A stretch of DNA of 64,000 nt from Hydrogenophilales bacterium (GCA_023258975.1 JAHFRD010000012.1:30189-94188); one strand, 5' to 3'; positions 52,984-63,842 are shown, counted from the first letter of the stretch. The notes: generated by a model from the sequence alone, not told the origin. Numbers and translations are program-made.

Positions 52984-53284
52984 CAACATGATTTGCGAAC
53001 ACAGCCTATATTTTTCATTCACAGGGGGGCATGACAATTTGAGTTGGCCACGGAGAGCAGTTGTCATTTTGGGGGATCGACCTGTTCTGCTGGATGTCCG
53101 TTGGTCACAGGATAGTCACATCATGGTCACCGTTTGGTCACGGCCAAACCTGCCCAGATTTCTCTGACTACTGGGCTTTCAGGACTGATGTGACTGACAG
53201 CGCACTTTTACTCCGAGATATCCCAGGCGGTACAACCCAAATTACACGGGCTAGAAATCTGGATTATTCTGTAAGTGCTTGATT
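52984..53284. other. Gene-free segment with GGTCAC repeats next to the tRNA
   Basis: About 300 bases with no convincing coding frame. Four copies or near copies of GGTCAC/AGTCAC occur between about 53100 and 53145 with spacing of 11-14 bases. The segment lies at the 3' side of tRNA-Arg, where integrative elements usually insert. Confidence 0.4.
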
Positions 53285-53361
53285 TGGCGCGGTCGGCGGG
53301 ACTCGAACCCACGACCCTCGGCTTCGGAGGCCGATACTCTATCCATCTGAGCTACGACCGC
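53285..53361 (-). tRNA. tRNA-Arg (anticodon CCG)
   Basis: On the minus strand: acceptor GCGGTCG pairs with CGACCGC, D-arm TAGCTCAGATGGATAGAG, anticodon stem TCGGC/GCCGA with loop CTCCGAA (anticodon CCG), T-arm GTGGGTTCGAGTCC, and encoded CCA at the 3' end. 77 nt. It reads CGG codons. Confidence 0.96.
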
Positions 53362-53403
53362 GTTGTGATGGTGCTGCATGGAGACCGAACGTCATTCTAC
53401 CTT

Positions 53404-53467
53404 GCCTGATCCGAATGACGTCCGGTTTCGGAGGGTAGCCACCCTATCCATCCGAGTTACAGGCGGT
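53404..53467 (-). pseudogene. Degenerate tRNA-Arg copy
   Basis: Upstream of the tRNA, the minus strand reads GTAACTCGGATGGATAGGGT, then ACCCTCCGAAACC, which matches the D-arm and anticodon region of the intact tRNA-Arg with several changes. The T-arm and acceptor pairing are lost (GGACGTCATTCGG in place of the T-arm). Probably a decayed duplicate. Confidence 0.6.
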
Positions 53468-53653
53468 GAGCGTATTCCGGCCCGGTTGAGAGCCGTTTCT
53501 ATCACTTTACCGACCCGCGTGATTCCAGTGGCGCGACGGCATCTGTAGCCCCCTGGGGCGGGGCGCGCAGGATAGCACAGCTACCTTTCAGTCGGCAGGG
53601 TGTTGCTCTTATAATCGCGCGGTTTCCCAACTTGAACAGGCTGAGAGTTTGCC

Positions 53654-54460
53654 ATGTCCGATCACATCGAAATGACCAAAACCACGCCAAAGGATTTTCT
53701 GTTGGCTACTCTGGGCGGGCTGTTTGCGCCGGGCCTGGCGATTTTTCTCATCGTGATGCTCGTGCTGGGAGTCCAAGCCCGCATGGGAACGCCGGATGCC
53801 GCTCCCGCAGCTGATAAAGCGGTGCGTGAGCGCATTCAGTCCTTTGGGGTTTCCGTGGCGGTGGATCCGAATGCGCCTCGCGTCGAACGTTCCGGCGAGG
53901 TGGTTTACACCGAAGTGTGTTCCGGTTGTCACGGATCCGGCGCGCTGGGCGCTCCCAGGTTCAAGGAGAAGGCGGACTGGGCCAAACGCATCGGTTCCGG
54001 CTATGACACCTTGCTTGACCATGCGCTCAAGGGCTTCAACAAGATGCCGTCACGAGGTGGCGACCCGGATCTGTCCGATATGGAAGTGGCGCGCGGCATC
54101 GTGCACATGGCCAATGCTGCGGGCGCGAATTTCCAGCCGACGCTGAAGAAGGAACCCGAGCCCAGCGCCGCCGACCTGGCTCGCGGCAAGGGGGTTTACG
54201 CCGACAACTGCGCTTCCTGCCATGACACGGGCGTGACCGGCGCGCAGAAATTGAACGATGTCCAGGCCTGGAAGCCGCTGCTGAAGGAAGGCAAGGCCTT
54301 CCTGTACAACGCGGCGATCCACGGCAGCTTCGGTGGCCCGGCGAAGGGAGGCAACGAGAAGCTGTCTGATGCCGACGCCAAGGTGGCGGTGGATTACATG
54401 GTGGCGGAGGCGAGAGCGGCGGCTACCGCGAAGGTGCCGGCTAAAGCCGCCGCGAAGTAG
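53654..54460 (+). CDS. Cytochrome c5-type diheme protein, membrane-anchored
   Basis: A 268-aa protein with an uncleaved N-terminal helix (FLLATLGGLFAPGLAIFLIVMLVLGVQA) and two heme c domains with CSGCH and CASCH sites. Each domain has a Met later on that may be the sixth ligand (KMPSRGG in the first; the second is less clear). It resembles the cytochrome c5 family found with terminal oxidases in betaproteobacteria. Full length. It is followed by a terminator shared with the convergent rep gene. Confidence 0.88.
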   Translation: MSDHIEMTKTTPKDFLLATLGGLFAPGLAIFLIVMLVLGVQARMGTPDAAPAADKAVRERIQSFGVSVAVDPNAPRVERSGEVVYTEVCSGCHGSGALGAPRFKEKADWAKRIGSGYDTLLDHALKGFNKMPSRGGDPDLSDMEVARGIVHMANAAGANFQPTLKKEPEPSAADLARGKGVYADNCASCHDTGVTGAQKLNDVQAWKPLLKEGKAFLYNAAIHGSFGGPAKGGNEKLSDADAKVAVDYMVAEARAAATAKVPAKAAAK

Positions 54461-54478
54461 TCTTTACCGCGACTCATG

Positions 54479-54517
54479 AAAACGCGGCCTGGGGTTTACT
54501 CCCTTGCCGCGTTTTTT
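54479..54517. terminator. Terminator between cytochrome c5 and rep
   Basis: AAAACGCGGC pairs with GCCGCGTTTT around a 17-base loop, followed by more T residues. The stop codon of rep (minus strand) overlaps the T run, so the stem serves both convergent genes. Confidence 0.8.
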
Positions 54518-56513
54518 ATTTTCCGAGGATGTCGTAAATCGCGGAAAACCGTCGTCGCCCTTCCGCCTTTCTGTCGCCTGAAGTCGTTTGCGGGGCGTCG
54601 GCGCGTTTGATCTCGTTCTGATCGATTTCACTCAGGAAGCGCGAAGGCTCGCATACCACCATTTCACCGCCACGCTTGCGCTTGCCGCACCAAGTGATGA
54701 CCAGCCCTCGGCGGGCGCGGGTGATGCCGACGTACATGAGGCGGCGTTCTTCTTCCAGGCGCGGGCCGTCCAGGCATTCCCGATGCGGCAGGATTTCTTC
54801 TTCCACGCCAACCAGGTAGACGTGGGGATATTCCAGGCCCTTGGCGGCGTGCAGGGTGGACAGACGCACGGCGTCGGGGGCTTCGTCGGCGCGGCCTTCC
54901 AGCAGGTTCATCAAAGTGATGGTCTGGCTGAGTTCGATCAGGGTCTTGCCGTCTTCCTTGCCCTTCTTGCTCAACCAGTCCACGAATTCACGCACGTTTT
55001 CCCACTTGGCGCGGGCGGCGCGGTCGTCTTCCGAGTCGTATAGCCATTCTTCGTAGTGGATGGCGGCGAGCAGTTCTTCCAGCAATGGTCCCGCCGGTTC
55101 CTTTTCCGCGCGGTCGCCGATGCGGTTGATAAAGTCACAGAACGTCAGCAGTGGTTCCAGTTGCCGATGCGGCAGATGGGCCTGGAAGCCGGCCTCGAAA
55201 GCCGCCGCGAACAGGCTGATATGGCGCTGTCCGGCGTGGTCGCCGAGTTTTTCCAGGGTCGCGGCGCCGACGCCACGGCGTGGGGTGGTGGCGGCGCGGA
55301 TGAAGGCGGGGTCGTCCTCCGGGTTGGCGACCAGGCGCATGTAGGAGGAAATATCCTTGATCTCGGCCTTGTCGAAAAACGATTGCCCGCCGGACAGTAC
55401 ATAGGGAATCTTGGCTTCGCGCAGGGATTCCTCGAACAGGCGCGCCTGGTGGTTGCCGCGGTAGAGGATGGCGTAATCGGCGTAGCGGGTGCGGTGCTCG
55501 AACTTGTGCGCGGAAATGCGCAGGGCGACGGATTCCGCTTCGTGGCGGTCGTCACGGCATTGCACCAGTTCGATGTGGTCGCCGAGGCCATGTTCGCTCC
55601 AGAGATTCTTTTCATGCAGGCGCGGATTGTTGCGGATGACGCTGTTGGCGGCCGCCAGGATGCGCTGGCTGGATCGGTAGTTCTGGGTGAGCGGAATGAT
55701 TTTCAGGGCGGGGTAGTCCTGCCCGAGACGGCGCAGGTTTTCCACGTCGGCGCCGCGCCAGGCATAGATGGCCTGGTCGTCGTCGCCCACCGCAGTGAAA
55801 CGCCCGGCGGGGCCGGCAAGGAGTTTCATCACGGCGTACTGGGCGCCGTTGGTGTCCTGGTATTCGTCCACCAGCAGGTAACGCAGGCGGCCTTGCCAGG
55901 TGGCCAGGGCTTCGGGATGTTCCTGGAACAATTGCACCGGCAGGCGGATGAGGTCGTCGAAATCCATCGCCTGGTAGGCGCGCAGGGTGTCCTGATAGGC
56001 CTGATAGGCGACCGCATATTGGCGCTCGGCTTCGTCGCTTGCCGTTTTCAGGGCGGCGCCGGGTGTCAGCAACCCATTTTTCCAGTTGGAGACCACGGCG
56101 GCGGCCTGGCGCAAGCTGTTCTTGTCGGTGGTTTTTAAGATGTCGGAAAGGATTTGCTGGGCATCGGCGGCATCGAGCACCGAAAAGCGCGGCTTGTAAC
56201 CGATGCGCCTGGCCTCGTGGCGCAGGATTTGCAGGCCCAGGGAATGGAAGGTCGAGACGGTGAGGCCTTTCCCCTGTTTGCCGGGCAGCAGTTCGCCCAC
56301 ACGCTCGCGCATTTCCCGCGCCGCCTTGTTGGTGAAGGTGATGGCGGCGATATGGCGCGCCTCGATGCCGCATTCGGTGGCGAGATAGGCGATCTTGCGC
56401 GTGATGACGCGTGTCTTGCCGGAACCGGCGCCTGCGAGCACCAGGAGCGGGCCGTCGAGATATTTCACGGCTTCGCGCTGTTGCGGGTTGAGGTCGATAA
56501 GTTGGGAGGTCAT
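54516..56513 (-). CDS. rep: ATP-dependent DNA helicase Rep
   Basis: A 665-aa UvrD/Rep superfamily 1A helicase. Motif I is LAGAGSGKTRVITRKIAYL, motif II LLVDEYQDTN, motif III GDDDQAIYAWRGAD, motif V RLSTLHAAKGLEYPHV, and motif VI YVGITRARRGL. The start LNPQQREAVKYLDGPLLVLA fits Rep rather than UvrD or PcrA. ATG 56513 is chosen over the adjacent TTG. It helps restart replication and clears proteins from DNA. Confidence 0.94.
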   Translation of the reverse strand: MTSQLIDLNPQQREAVKYLDGPLLVLAGAGSGKTRVITRKIAYLATECGIEARHIAAITFTNKAAREMRERVGELLPGKQGKGLTVSTFHSLGLQILRHEARRIGYKPRFSVLDAADAQQILSDILKTTDKNSLRQAAAVVSNWKNGLLTPGAALKTASDEAERQYAVAYQAYQDTLRAYQAMDFDDLIRLPVQLFQEHPEALATWQGRLRYLLVDEYQDTNGAQYAVMKLLAGPAGRFTAVGDDDQAIYAWRGADVENLRRLGQDYPALKIIPLTQNYRSSQRILAAANSVIRNNPRLHEKNLWSEHGLGDHIELVQCRDDRHEAESVALRISAHKFEHRTRYADYAILYRGNHQARLFEESLREAKIPYVLSGGQSFFDKAEIKDISSYMRLVANPEDDPAFIRAATTPRRGVGAATLEKLGDHAGQRHISLFAAAFEAGFQAHLPHRQLEPLLTFCDFINRIGDRAEKEPAGPLLEELLAAIHYEEWLYDSEDDRAARAKWENVREFVDWLSKKGKEDGKTLIELSQTITLMNLLEGRADEAPDAVRLSTLHAAKGLEYPHVYLVGVEEEILPHRECLDGPRLEEERRLMYVGITRARRGLVITWCGKRKRGGEMVVCEPSRFLSEIDQNEIKRADAPQTTSGDRKAEGRRRFSAIYDILGK

Positions 56514-56521
56514 CAATGCAA

Positions 56522-56544
56522 ACGGCCCGCGCGAGGCGGGCCGT
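56522..56544 (-). terminator. Hairpin between cytochrome c4 and rep
   Basis: ACGGCCCGC, loop GCGAG, GCGGGCCGT: a perfect 9-bp GC-rich stem 18 bases past the c4 stop on the minus strand. Only three T residues follow, so it may be a weak terminator or a processing site before rep. Confidence 0.5.
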
Positions 56545-56562
56545 CGTCAAGGCAGAAAAGGT

Positions 56563-57198
56563 TCAGCGAAGGCCGTTGACGTACTCCGCGACGGCTTTCA
56601 TTTCCTGGTCGGTCATTTTGCGCGCGATGGTCTGCATCATCTTGCCGCCGTCGTTGGCGCGGTCGCCGCTGCGGAAGTTCTTGAGTTGGGACAGCACGTA
56701 CTTGGAGTGCTGTGCGGCCAGGCGCGGGAACTGAACCGGGATGCCGGCGCCGCTGGGGCCGTGGCAGGAGGCGCAGGCGGGGACGCCGCTGCCGGCATTG
56801 CCGCCTTTGTAGACTTTCTGGCCCGCCGCGATCAGGCTGGCATCCTTCGCCTGGCGTGGCTTGGGCTGTTGGGCGCTGAAGTAGGCGGCCAGGTTGAGCA
56901 TGTCGTCTTCGGACAGCTTGGCGGCGTTGGGTGCCATGATGGCGTTCTTGCGGGCGCCGGACTTGAACTCGTGCAATTGCTTGGCGAGATATTCGGGTGA
57001 CTGGCCCGCCAGGACGGGGTAGGCCGGCGAGGTGCTGTTGCCATCGGTGGCATGGCAACCGCCACACACATCATTGACGATCTTCTGCGCCTTGGCGGCG
57101 TCGCCTTTGGCTGCGGCCGGAGCGGGCTGGTTGGCCCAGCTATTGGCTCCAAACGTGGCGGCGAACAGCAGGCCGGTAATGAGCGCGTGAAGTTTCAT
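56563..57198 (-). CDS. Cytochrome c4
   Basis: A 211-aa periplasmic diheme cytochrome. A signal peptide ([22 protein letters not shown]) is followed by two homologous domains with CGGCH and CASCH sites and axial Met in [10 protein letters not shown] and [10 protein letters not shown]. It passes electrons to terminal oxidases. The start at MKLHAL is used, since it gives a good signal peptide and follows GGAGCATCGACC. Divergent from engB, a common betaproteobacterial order. Confidence 0.93.
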   Translation of the reverse strand: MKLHALITGLLFAATFGANSWANQPAPAAAKGDAAKAQKIVNDVCGGCHATDGNSTSPAYPVLAGQSPEYLAKQLHEFKSGARKNAIMAPNAAKLSEDDMLNLAAYFSAQQPKPRQAKDASLIAAGQKVYKGGNAGSGVPACASCHGPSGAGIPVQFPRLAAQHSKYVLSQLKNFRSGDRANDGGKMMQTIARKMTDQEMKAVAEYVNGLR

Positions 57199-57308
57199 GG
57201 TCGATGCTCCTGAATACGGGTTGGCGGCTGGGAAATCGCGGCATTTTAGCGGCCTGTTTGCTATCATGCCAGCCTTTCGAGCAGGCTCCTGGGCCACTAC
57301 ATACCGCC

Positions 57309-59088
<1,780 letters not shown>

Positions 59089-59823
59089 TCAGATATAGCG
59101 CGTACGGCGCTCTCGATCGACCCGGATGATGTAACGTTGAATCTCGGTTTCCACGCTGGGTGGCAGGTCGATGAACTGGCAGCCCGCCCTGTGCGTGAGT
59201 CGGCCGTTCTTCAGCGTGATTTCAAAAGTGGTGCACACGGCCAGACTCAGCGCGAATTCGCCGGAACCAGGCAGAGAAATCCGGCAGCCGTGATAGGTTG
59301 TTCCCGCAGTCAGCTCGCCGCTTTCCTGATAGGCCAGGATACCGACGCCACCGATGCTGATGTCCACCACGATGGCCTCCAGCATGTCTTCCCCGGTATT
59401 GATCATGCATTTGACCGGGTTGACGACGGAAGTGACCAGCCGGTAATACTCGCGCCGCTGCAAACGCAGCAGCTCACTCGGTATGGCAATCTGGAACGCC
59501 GCTTCGTGGTTATGGATGACGCGTTCGACACGGCCGCAGGAAAATTGCACGCGTACTTGATCGTGCGTGGTGGCAAACGTGGCGTTGTGCGCTTCGAGGA
59601 GTTGGGTATTCAGTCTTTCGTCGGGGCCGTAACCCAGATAAATGGCGTTGTGCCTGGGTTCCACGTCGATGATGGAAGTCAGCAGAAAGTCCTTGCCGTT
59701 CTCGCCGTACGCGGCAACGATTGCTCTCTCTTGCATGACGTCACGCAGGACGCGTTCTATCTCGGCGGAGTGCCGAACCAGGTAGCGGTCGGTGTCCTCG
59801 CTGGTAAGTAATTCAATCTTCAT
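59089..59823 (-). CDS. PilZ-domain protein of the YcgR type
   Basis: A 244-aa protein with an N-terminal YcgR-like domain (about 1-105) and a C-terminal PilZ domain with the c-di-GMP motifs R-x-x-x-R (LQRREYYRLV) and D-x-S-x-x-G (VDISIGGVGI). In flagellated bacteria YcgR brakes the motor; no flagellar gene is in the window. The start at MKIELLTSEDTDRY is preferred; the stop abuts hemB (convergent, no gap). It is divergent from the FeeM-like gene. Confidence 0.88.
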   Translation of the reverse strand: MKIELLTSEDTDRYLVRHSAEIERVLRDVMQERAIVAAYGENGKDFLLTSIIDVEPRHNAIYLGYGPDERLNTQLLEAHNATFATTHDQVRVQFSCGRVERVIHNHEAAFQIAIPSELLRLQRREYYRLVTSVVNPVKCMINTGEDMLEAIVVDISIGGVGILAYQESGELTAGTTYHGCRISLPGSGEFALSLAVCTTFEITLKNGRLTHRAGCQFIDLPPSVETEIQRYIIRVDRERRTRYI

Positions 59824-59948
59824 AGGTATATTGTATCGGTATGCACACCCCAATTTGAGGCCGCATTGATTGAACTCTATACTCCGAAAGCCATATTTCG
59901 ATTGCACACAATCATTTCATCAAACGCCATGATGAGGGAGCCGGATCA

Positions 59949-60743
59949 ATGGGGATAATGGATCGCTTCAAAACCGCGAGTCGGAGTTGGGCAAGAACCA
60001 TCGTGGCCTTCGAGTCGCCGCCACGGTTGCGTGAGGTGGGCGGACAGATGGGTGAACCGGAACCCGAGCAAAATGCGCAGGTGACCCGTGAGGATCAGTT
60101 CAAGATTCGTCTTGCCCATAACGACGAGCGTACCCGCGACGCCAAGTTTTTTGTGGAAAAACGCTATGGTGAAGTCGGCTATCGGGGCGACGGTAGCGCT
60201 GGCTCAAATAGTTGTAGTTGTCCTGACAGCATCACCTTGGCCACGTACCAAGGCGAACAAGTTATTGGCACTCAGACACTCGGTTTTGATGTGGGTAATG
60301 GCCTGCTGGCTGACGAATTGTACAAGGCTGAAATCGACATCCTGCGCGAGCGCGGATGCACCGTCGCGGAGATCACCAAGTTCGCGCTGGATACCAAGCT
60401 GACATCCAAACGCTTCCTGGCCGCCATGTTCAACGTTTCGTATATCTACTTACGCAAATTATGGCAGTACTCGGATGTAGTGATCGAAGTCAACCCCACC
60501 CATGCCGCCTTCTATAAGCGGATGCTGGGGTTCAAGGAGATTGGTAGTGAGCGCATGTGTCCGCGAGTCCATGCGCCAGCAGTGCTACTTTGGTTGGATC
60601 TCATTGAGGTGGATAAGAAGGTCGCTCTGGTCGCGGGTCAGCATGAGCTTGCCAAGCAGGATAGAACGCTCTACCCCTATTTTTTTCCCCCTCAGGAGGA
60701 AGCGCGCATCACGGATCGCCTGTTACGCGCCGAACCCAAGTAA
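59949..60743 (+). CDS. FeeM-like N-acyl amino acid synthase (GNAT fold)
   Basis: A 264-aa protein whose core (about 45-215) looks like the N-acyl amino acid synthase/acyl-homoserine-lactone-synthase fold: FKIRLAHNDERTRDAKFFVEKRYGEVGY, then QVIGTQTLGFDVGNGLLADELYKAEIDILRERG and VIEVNPTHAAFYKRMLGFKEI. Proteins of this kind make long-chain N-acyl tyrosine and related lipids from acyl-ACP, and are known to be linked to PEP-CTERM/exosortase systems. The start follows GGGAG by 8 bases. The ThiF-like gene begins 6 bases after its stop. Confidence 0.8.
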   Translation: MGIMDRFKTASRSWARTIVAFESPPRLREVGGQMGEPEPEQNAQVTREDQFKIRLAHNDERTRDAKFFVEKRYGEVGYRGDGSAGSNSCSCPDSITLATYQGEQVIGTQTLGFDVGNGLLADELYKAEIDILRERGCTVAEITKFALDTKLTSKRFLAAMFNVSYIYLRKLWQYSDVVIEVNPTHAAFYKRMLGFKEIGSERMCPRVHAPAVLLWLDLIEVDKKVALVAGQHELAKQDRTLYPYFFPPQEEARITDRLLRAEPK

Positions 60744-60749
60744 TCGTCA

Positions 60750-61610
60750 ATGACCGCCTCCTTCAATTACGACGCTTCATTCTCTCGGAATATCGGTTGG
60801 GTTACCGAGGCCGAGCAGCAGCAGTTATCGGAAAAGCGGGTTGCCATCGCCGGCATGGGAGGGGTGGGCGGCTTTCATTTGCTGACACTGGCCCGCTTGG
60901 GTATCCAGCATTTTCATATCGCGGACCTTGATACCTTCGAGTTGGCGAATTTCAATCGCCAAGCCGGCGCCACCATGAGCAGCATCGGTAAACACAAGAC
61001 CGAGGTGCTGGCGCGGATGGTGTTGGAGATCAATCCGAACTGCGACGTCAGAATTTTTTCGAAAGGTGTACACGCGGAGAATCTGGATGAGTTTATGGCT
61101 GGCGTTGATCTCTACGTTGACGGACTAGACTTTTTTGCCTTCCGCGCGCGCGAGGACCTGTTCAGTTATTGTGCCGAGAAGCGAATTCCGGCCACCACTG
61201 TCGCTCCTCTGGGGATGAGCGCGGCGCTGCTCAACTTCATGCCCGGTGGCATGAGCTTCGAGCAGTACTTTCATCTCGATGGCAGGCCGGAAATGGAAAA
61301 GGCCGTGCGCTTCCTGATCGGTTTGGCTCCCGCTCTGTTGCATCGCCCTTATCTGGCCGATGAAACCCGCGTCAATCTGGCCGCCCGCAAGGGCCCCTCC
61401 ACCGTGATGGCATGTGCACTTTGCGCTGGTGTGGCGGCATGTGAAGCACTCAAGATTCTGCTCGGGCGCGGCAAGATATGGGCGGCGCCGCATGGCATCC
61501 AGTTCGATGGCTACCGCAACCGTACCGCCCATACTTGGCGGCCGGGTGGTAACCGCAACCCCATCAATCGCCTCGCCATCGCCATCGCCAAACGACAACT
61601 GGGGGTCTGA
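60750..61610 (+). CDS. ThiF/E1-like adenylating enzyme
   Basis: A 286-aa protein of the ThiF/MoeB/E1 superfamily. The nucleotide-binding motif is AIAGMGGVGGFHLLTLARLG, followed by IADLDTFELANFNRQAGA with the Arg finger, and SSIGKHKTEVLARMV. The DGLDFFAFRARE segment is also typical. It lacks the paired CxxC zinc motifs of MoeB/ThiF and has no clear catalytic Cys, so it should adenylate a carboxylate rather than form a thioester. The next gene begins one base after its stop. No ubiquitin-like or ThiS-like partner is near. Confidence 0.82.
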   Translation: MTASFNYDASFSRNIGWVTEAEQQQLSEKRVAIAGMGGVGGFHLLTLARLGIQHFHIADLDTFELANFNRQAGATMSSIGKHKTEVLARMVLEINPNCDVRIFSKGVHAENLDEFMAGVDLYVDGLDFFAFRAREDLFSYCAEKRIPATTVAPLGMSAALLNFMPGGMSFEQYFHLDGRPEMEKAVRFLIGLAPALLHRPYLADETRVNLAARKGPSTVMACALCAGVAACEALKILLGRGKIWAAPHGIQFDGYRNRTAHTWRPGGNRNPINRLAIAIAKRQLGV

Positions 61611-61611
61611 T

Positions 61612-62724
61612 ATGGCCACTCTCCCCGCTCATATCGAGCGCATTCTCGACCTGAGTCGCTGGGCACCTAGTGGCGACAACACCCAACCCTGGCGTTTCGA
61701 AGTACTGGGCGATGAGCATGTCCTGGTGCATGGTTTTGATACCCGTGACCATGTGGTATACGACCTTGACGGCCATGCCAGCCAACTGGCCTTGGGCGCG
61801 TTACTGGAAACGATGTCCATCGCCGCGAGTACCGAGGGGCGCAACGCCAGCATCCAGCGACGCGCAGATACACCGGAAACACATCTGTTGTTTGATGTAC
61901 GTTTCCAGCCAGTAACTGGCTTGATGCCCCATCCTCTGGCCACTTACATCGAAAAGCGTGTGGTTCAGCGCCGCCCAATGTCCATGCAGCCACTAAGTGG
62001 CGAGCAAAAGCGAATCCTTGCCAACGCGCTGCCGGATGGCTATCAGGTGATCTGGTATGAAGGGCTTGCCCAGCGTTGGCGCCTAGCAAAATTCATGTTT
62101 GATAATGCTAAGGTTCGGCTCACGATTCCCGAGGCCTATGCAGTCCATAAGGCAGTCATTGAGTGGGGTGCCCGGTTCAGTAATGACAAAATCCCCGACA
62201 AAGCTGTGGGCGTCGATCCCTTGACAGCCAGATTTATGCGTTGGGCTATGACCAGTTGGGTGCGTATTGGATTTATTAACACCGTTTTGCTGGGACATTT
62301 GCCGCCACGGATACAGTTGGATCTGCTTCCTGGCCTGCGCTGCGGCGCTCATTTTGCGCTGCTTGCGCCTTTCCCCCTAACTACTGTCGATGATTACATC
62401 GCGGCCGGGAGTGCCATGCAACGATTCTGGCTAACAGCAACGCGTCTGGGGTGGCTGATCCAGCCCGAAATGACACCGGTGATCTTCACTCGTTACATCC
62501 GACAGCAGCGCACCTTCACCAAGGTAATCAAAGCCGGAATCTTGGCACGTACCTTGAATGAGCGACTGCTTCATATGCTTGGTGCGCGCAACGTCGCCTC
62601 TTTGTTCTTCATGGGCAGGGCTGGCGCGAGACCCGAGCCTGTTGCCCGCTCTCTACGCAAACCGCTTTCTGAAATCCTGGTGGGTACCAGCGGCAACCGG
62701 GCCTCAACCCCAGTAATCAGCTGA
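61612..62724 (+). CDS. Nitroreductase-like protein
   Basis: A 370-aa protein. The FMN-binding start RWAPSGDNTQPWRFEVL and the body resemble the nitroreductase half of Rv1355c-type proteins, where a ThiF domain and a nitroreductase domain are fused. Here the two are separate, adjacent genes. C-terminal residues beyond about 320 have no family resemblance that I know. The start lies one base after the ThiF stop. It probably catalyses a redox step on the adenylated or acylated product; unproven. Confidence 0.75.
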   Translation: MATLPAHIERILDLSRWAPSGDNTQPWRFEVLGDEHVLVHGFDTRDHVVYDLDGHASQLALGALLETMSIAASTEGRNASIQRRADTPETHLLFDVRFQPVTGLMPHPLATYIEKRVVQRRPMSMQPLSGEQKRILANALPDGYQVIWYEGLAQRWRLAKFMFDNAKVRLTIPEAYAVHKAVIEWGARFSNDKIPDKAVGVDPLTARFMRWAMTSWVRIGFINTVLLGHLPPRIQLDLLPGLRCGAHFALLAPFPLTTVDDYIAAGSAMQRFWLTATRLGWLIQPEMTPVIFTRYIRQQRTFTKVIKAGILARTLNERLLHMLGARNVASLFFMGRAGARPEPVARSLRKPLSEILVGTSGNRASTPVIS

Positions 62725-62810
62725 AAAAAGTGTCGGTATTTTTTACTTGGCCTTGTTTTGTTGCCGTGTTTTTTGCTGTAACTGTATGATTGGTATTGAT
62801 TAGTTGTTTC

Positions 62811-62825
62811 TGGCATGAGTCATGC
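62811..62825 (+). promoter_or_regulatory. Sigma-54 promoter before the PEP-CTERM gene
   Basis: TGGCATGAGTCATGC: GG (-24) and GC (-12) are spaced by exactly ten bases, and the -24 box TGGCAT is identical to that before 20189. The -12 box has ATGC instead of TTGC. It is 62 bases upstream of the start chosen for the PEP-CTERM gene, in an AT-rich gap. Confidence 0.75.
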
Positions 62826-62886
62826 TACATATAGTTCAGGCGAGGCCACCAAACCCGCTCCCGGCAACCTAAATTTGGAGATGATC

Positions 62887-63753
62887 ATGAAATTCCGCAA
62901 ACTGACCGTACTGGTTGCACTGACTACCGCTTTGGGCGCTGGTGTGGCTTCCGCTGATGTTGTTCTTAATGATTGGTACTTCAACCCCGCTGGAAGCGGT
63001 CTGGGAACCGCCCGGCAAATCTCCCAGTACTGGGACATTACTGGTAATGCCTTCATTGATCTGACCGATCTGGGTGGGGGTAATTTCAGCTTCACCGAGT
63101 ACGGTGTTTTCAAGTCCACCGGATCGGATGGCGGCGGAAATGACTGGGCTTTGGACTCTAATTTCAACCGTGAAGTAACCGCCCTGCTGACTGCTACGGG
63201 CGTGGGTAATTTTGGTAGTGGGTTTTCATTCACCGCCGGCACCTTGAGCATGTATGCGGGTGCGACCTTCAATTACGGTTCACTGTCCGCCGGTGTTGCA
63301 CCTGTTTTTGGCGCAAACGATGGCACGCCTTTGGCAACCTTGTCGGTCATCCCGGGTGGCGGCGGTGCGGTTGATCCTAACGGCAACCCGGTTTCGAATG
63401 GTGTTGTCACTCTGCTAACCAAGTTTGACAGCATGGCTGCGAACACTTGGTTTATGCCGAACGGATCGCCGATGGGCTTGGATTCCGTGGTTGGTTTCGC
63501 ATTTACCAATGCCAACCCGATCTCTAATCCGACGACGATCGCAGTAAGGGAAATTATTTGTGAAGGTGCTGGCGCAACTCCGGCTGGTACCAACTGCGCT
63601 ACTGGCACTGGTTATGCGAATGTTGCGAAAGACTACGTCTTTGTCAGCAACAATGGTCAATTCAAGTTGAATGCTGTGCCGGAGCCGGGTTCCCTGGCTT
63701 TGATTGGCCTTGGTATGCTGGGCCTTGCTTTTGCTTCCCGTCGCAAGACCTGA
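62887..63753 (+). CDS. PEP-CTERM sorting-domain protein
   Basis: A 288-aa exported protein. The start MKFRKLTVLVALTTALGAGVASA gives a clean signal peptide and lies 7 bases after GGAG. The body is Gly/Asn/Thr-rich (TEYGVFKSTGSDGGGNDW) with few charged residues, and it ends with the sorting signal VPEPGSLALIGLGMLGLAFASRRKT. It has a lower GC content than most of the window. A strong terminator follows. No domain is recognised. Confidence 0.9.
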   Translation: MKFRKLTVLVALTTALGAGVASADVVLNDWYFNPAGSGLGTARQISQYWDITGNAFIDLTDLGGGNFSFTEYGVFKSTGSDGGGNDWALDSNFNREVTALLTATGVGNFGSGFSFTAGTLSMYAGATFNYGSLSAGVAPVFGANDGTPLATLSVIPGGGGAVDPNGNPVSNGVVTLLTKFDSMAANTWFMPNGSPMGLDSVVGFAFTNANPISNPTTIAVREIICEGAGATPAGTNCATGTGYANVAKDYVFVSNNGQFKLNAVPEPGSLALIGLGMLGLAFASRRKT

Positions 63754-63810
63754 GTAAATGCTCTGGTGTTGGTGGCGGGCCGGCTTAATGCTGGATATCG
63801 CCATCTCATG

Positions 63811-63838
63811 AAGCCCTATGGTGACATAGGGCTTTTTT
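63811..63838 (+). terminator. Terminator after the PEP-CTERM gene
   Basis: AAGCCCTATG, loop GTGA, CATAGGGCTT and a T tract: a perfect 10-bp stem 57 bases past the stop. Confidence 0.92.
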
Positions 63839-63842
63839 CTTG

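Noticed and set aside
53061..53282. A 73-codon frame beside the tRNA
   Set aside because: No resemblance to a protein family, no ribosome site, and it contains the GGTCAC repeats.
52984..53284. GGTCAC repeats considered as a CRISPR array or plasmid iterons
   Set aside because: Units are only six bases, spacing is irregular, and no cas or replication gene is near.
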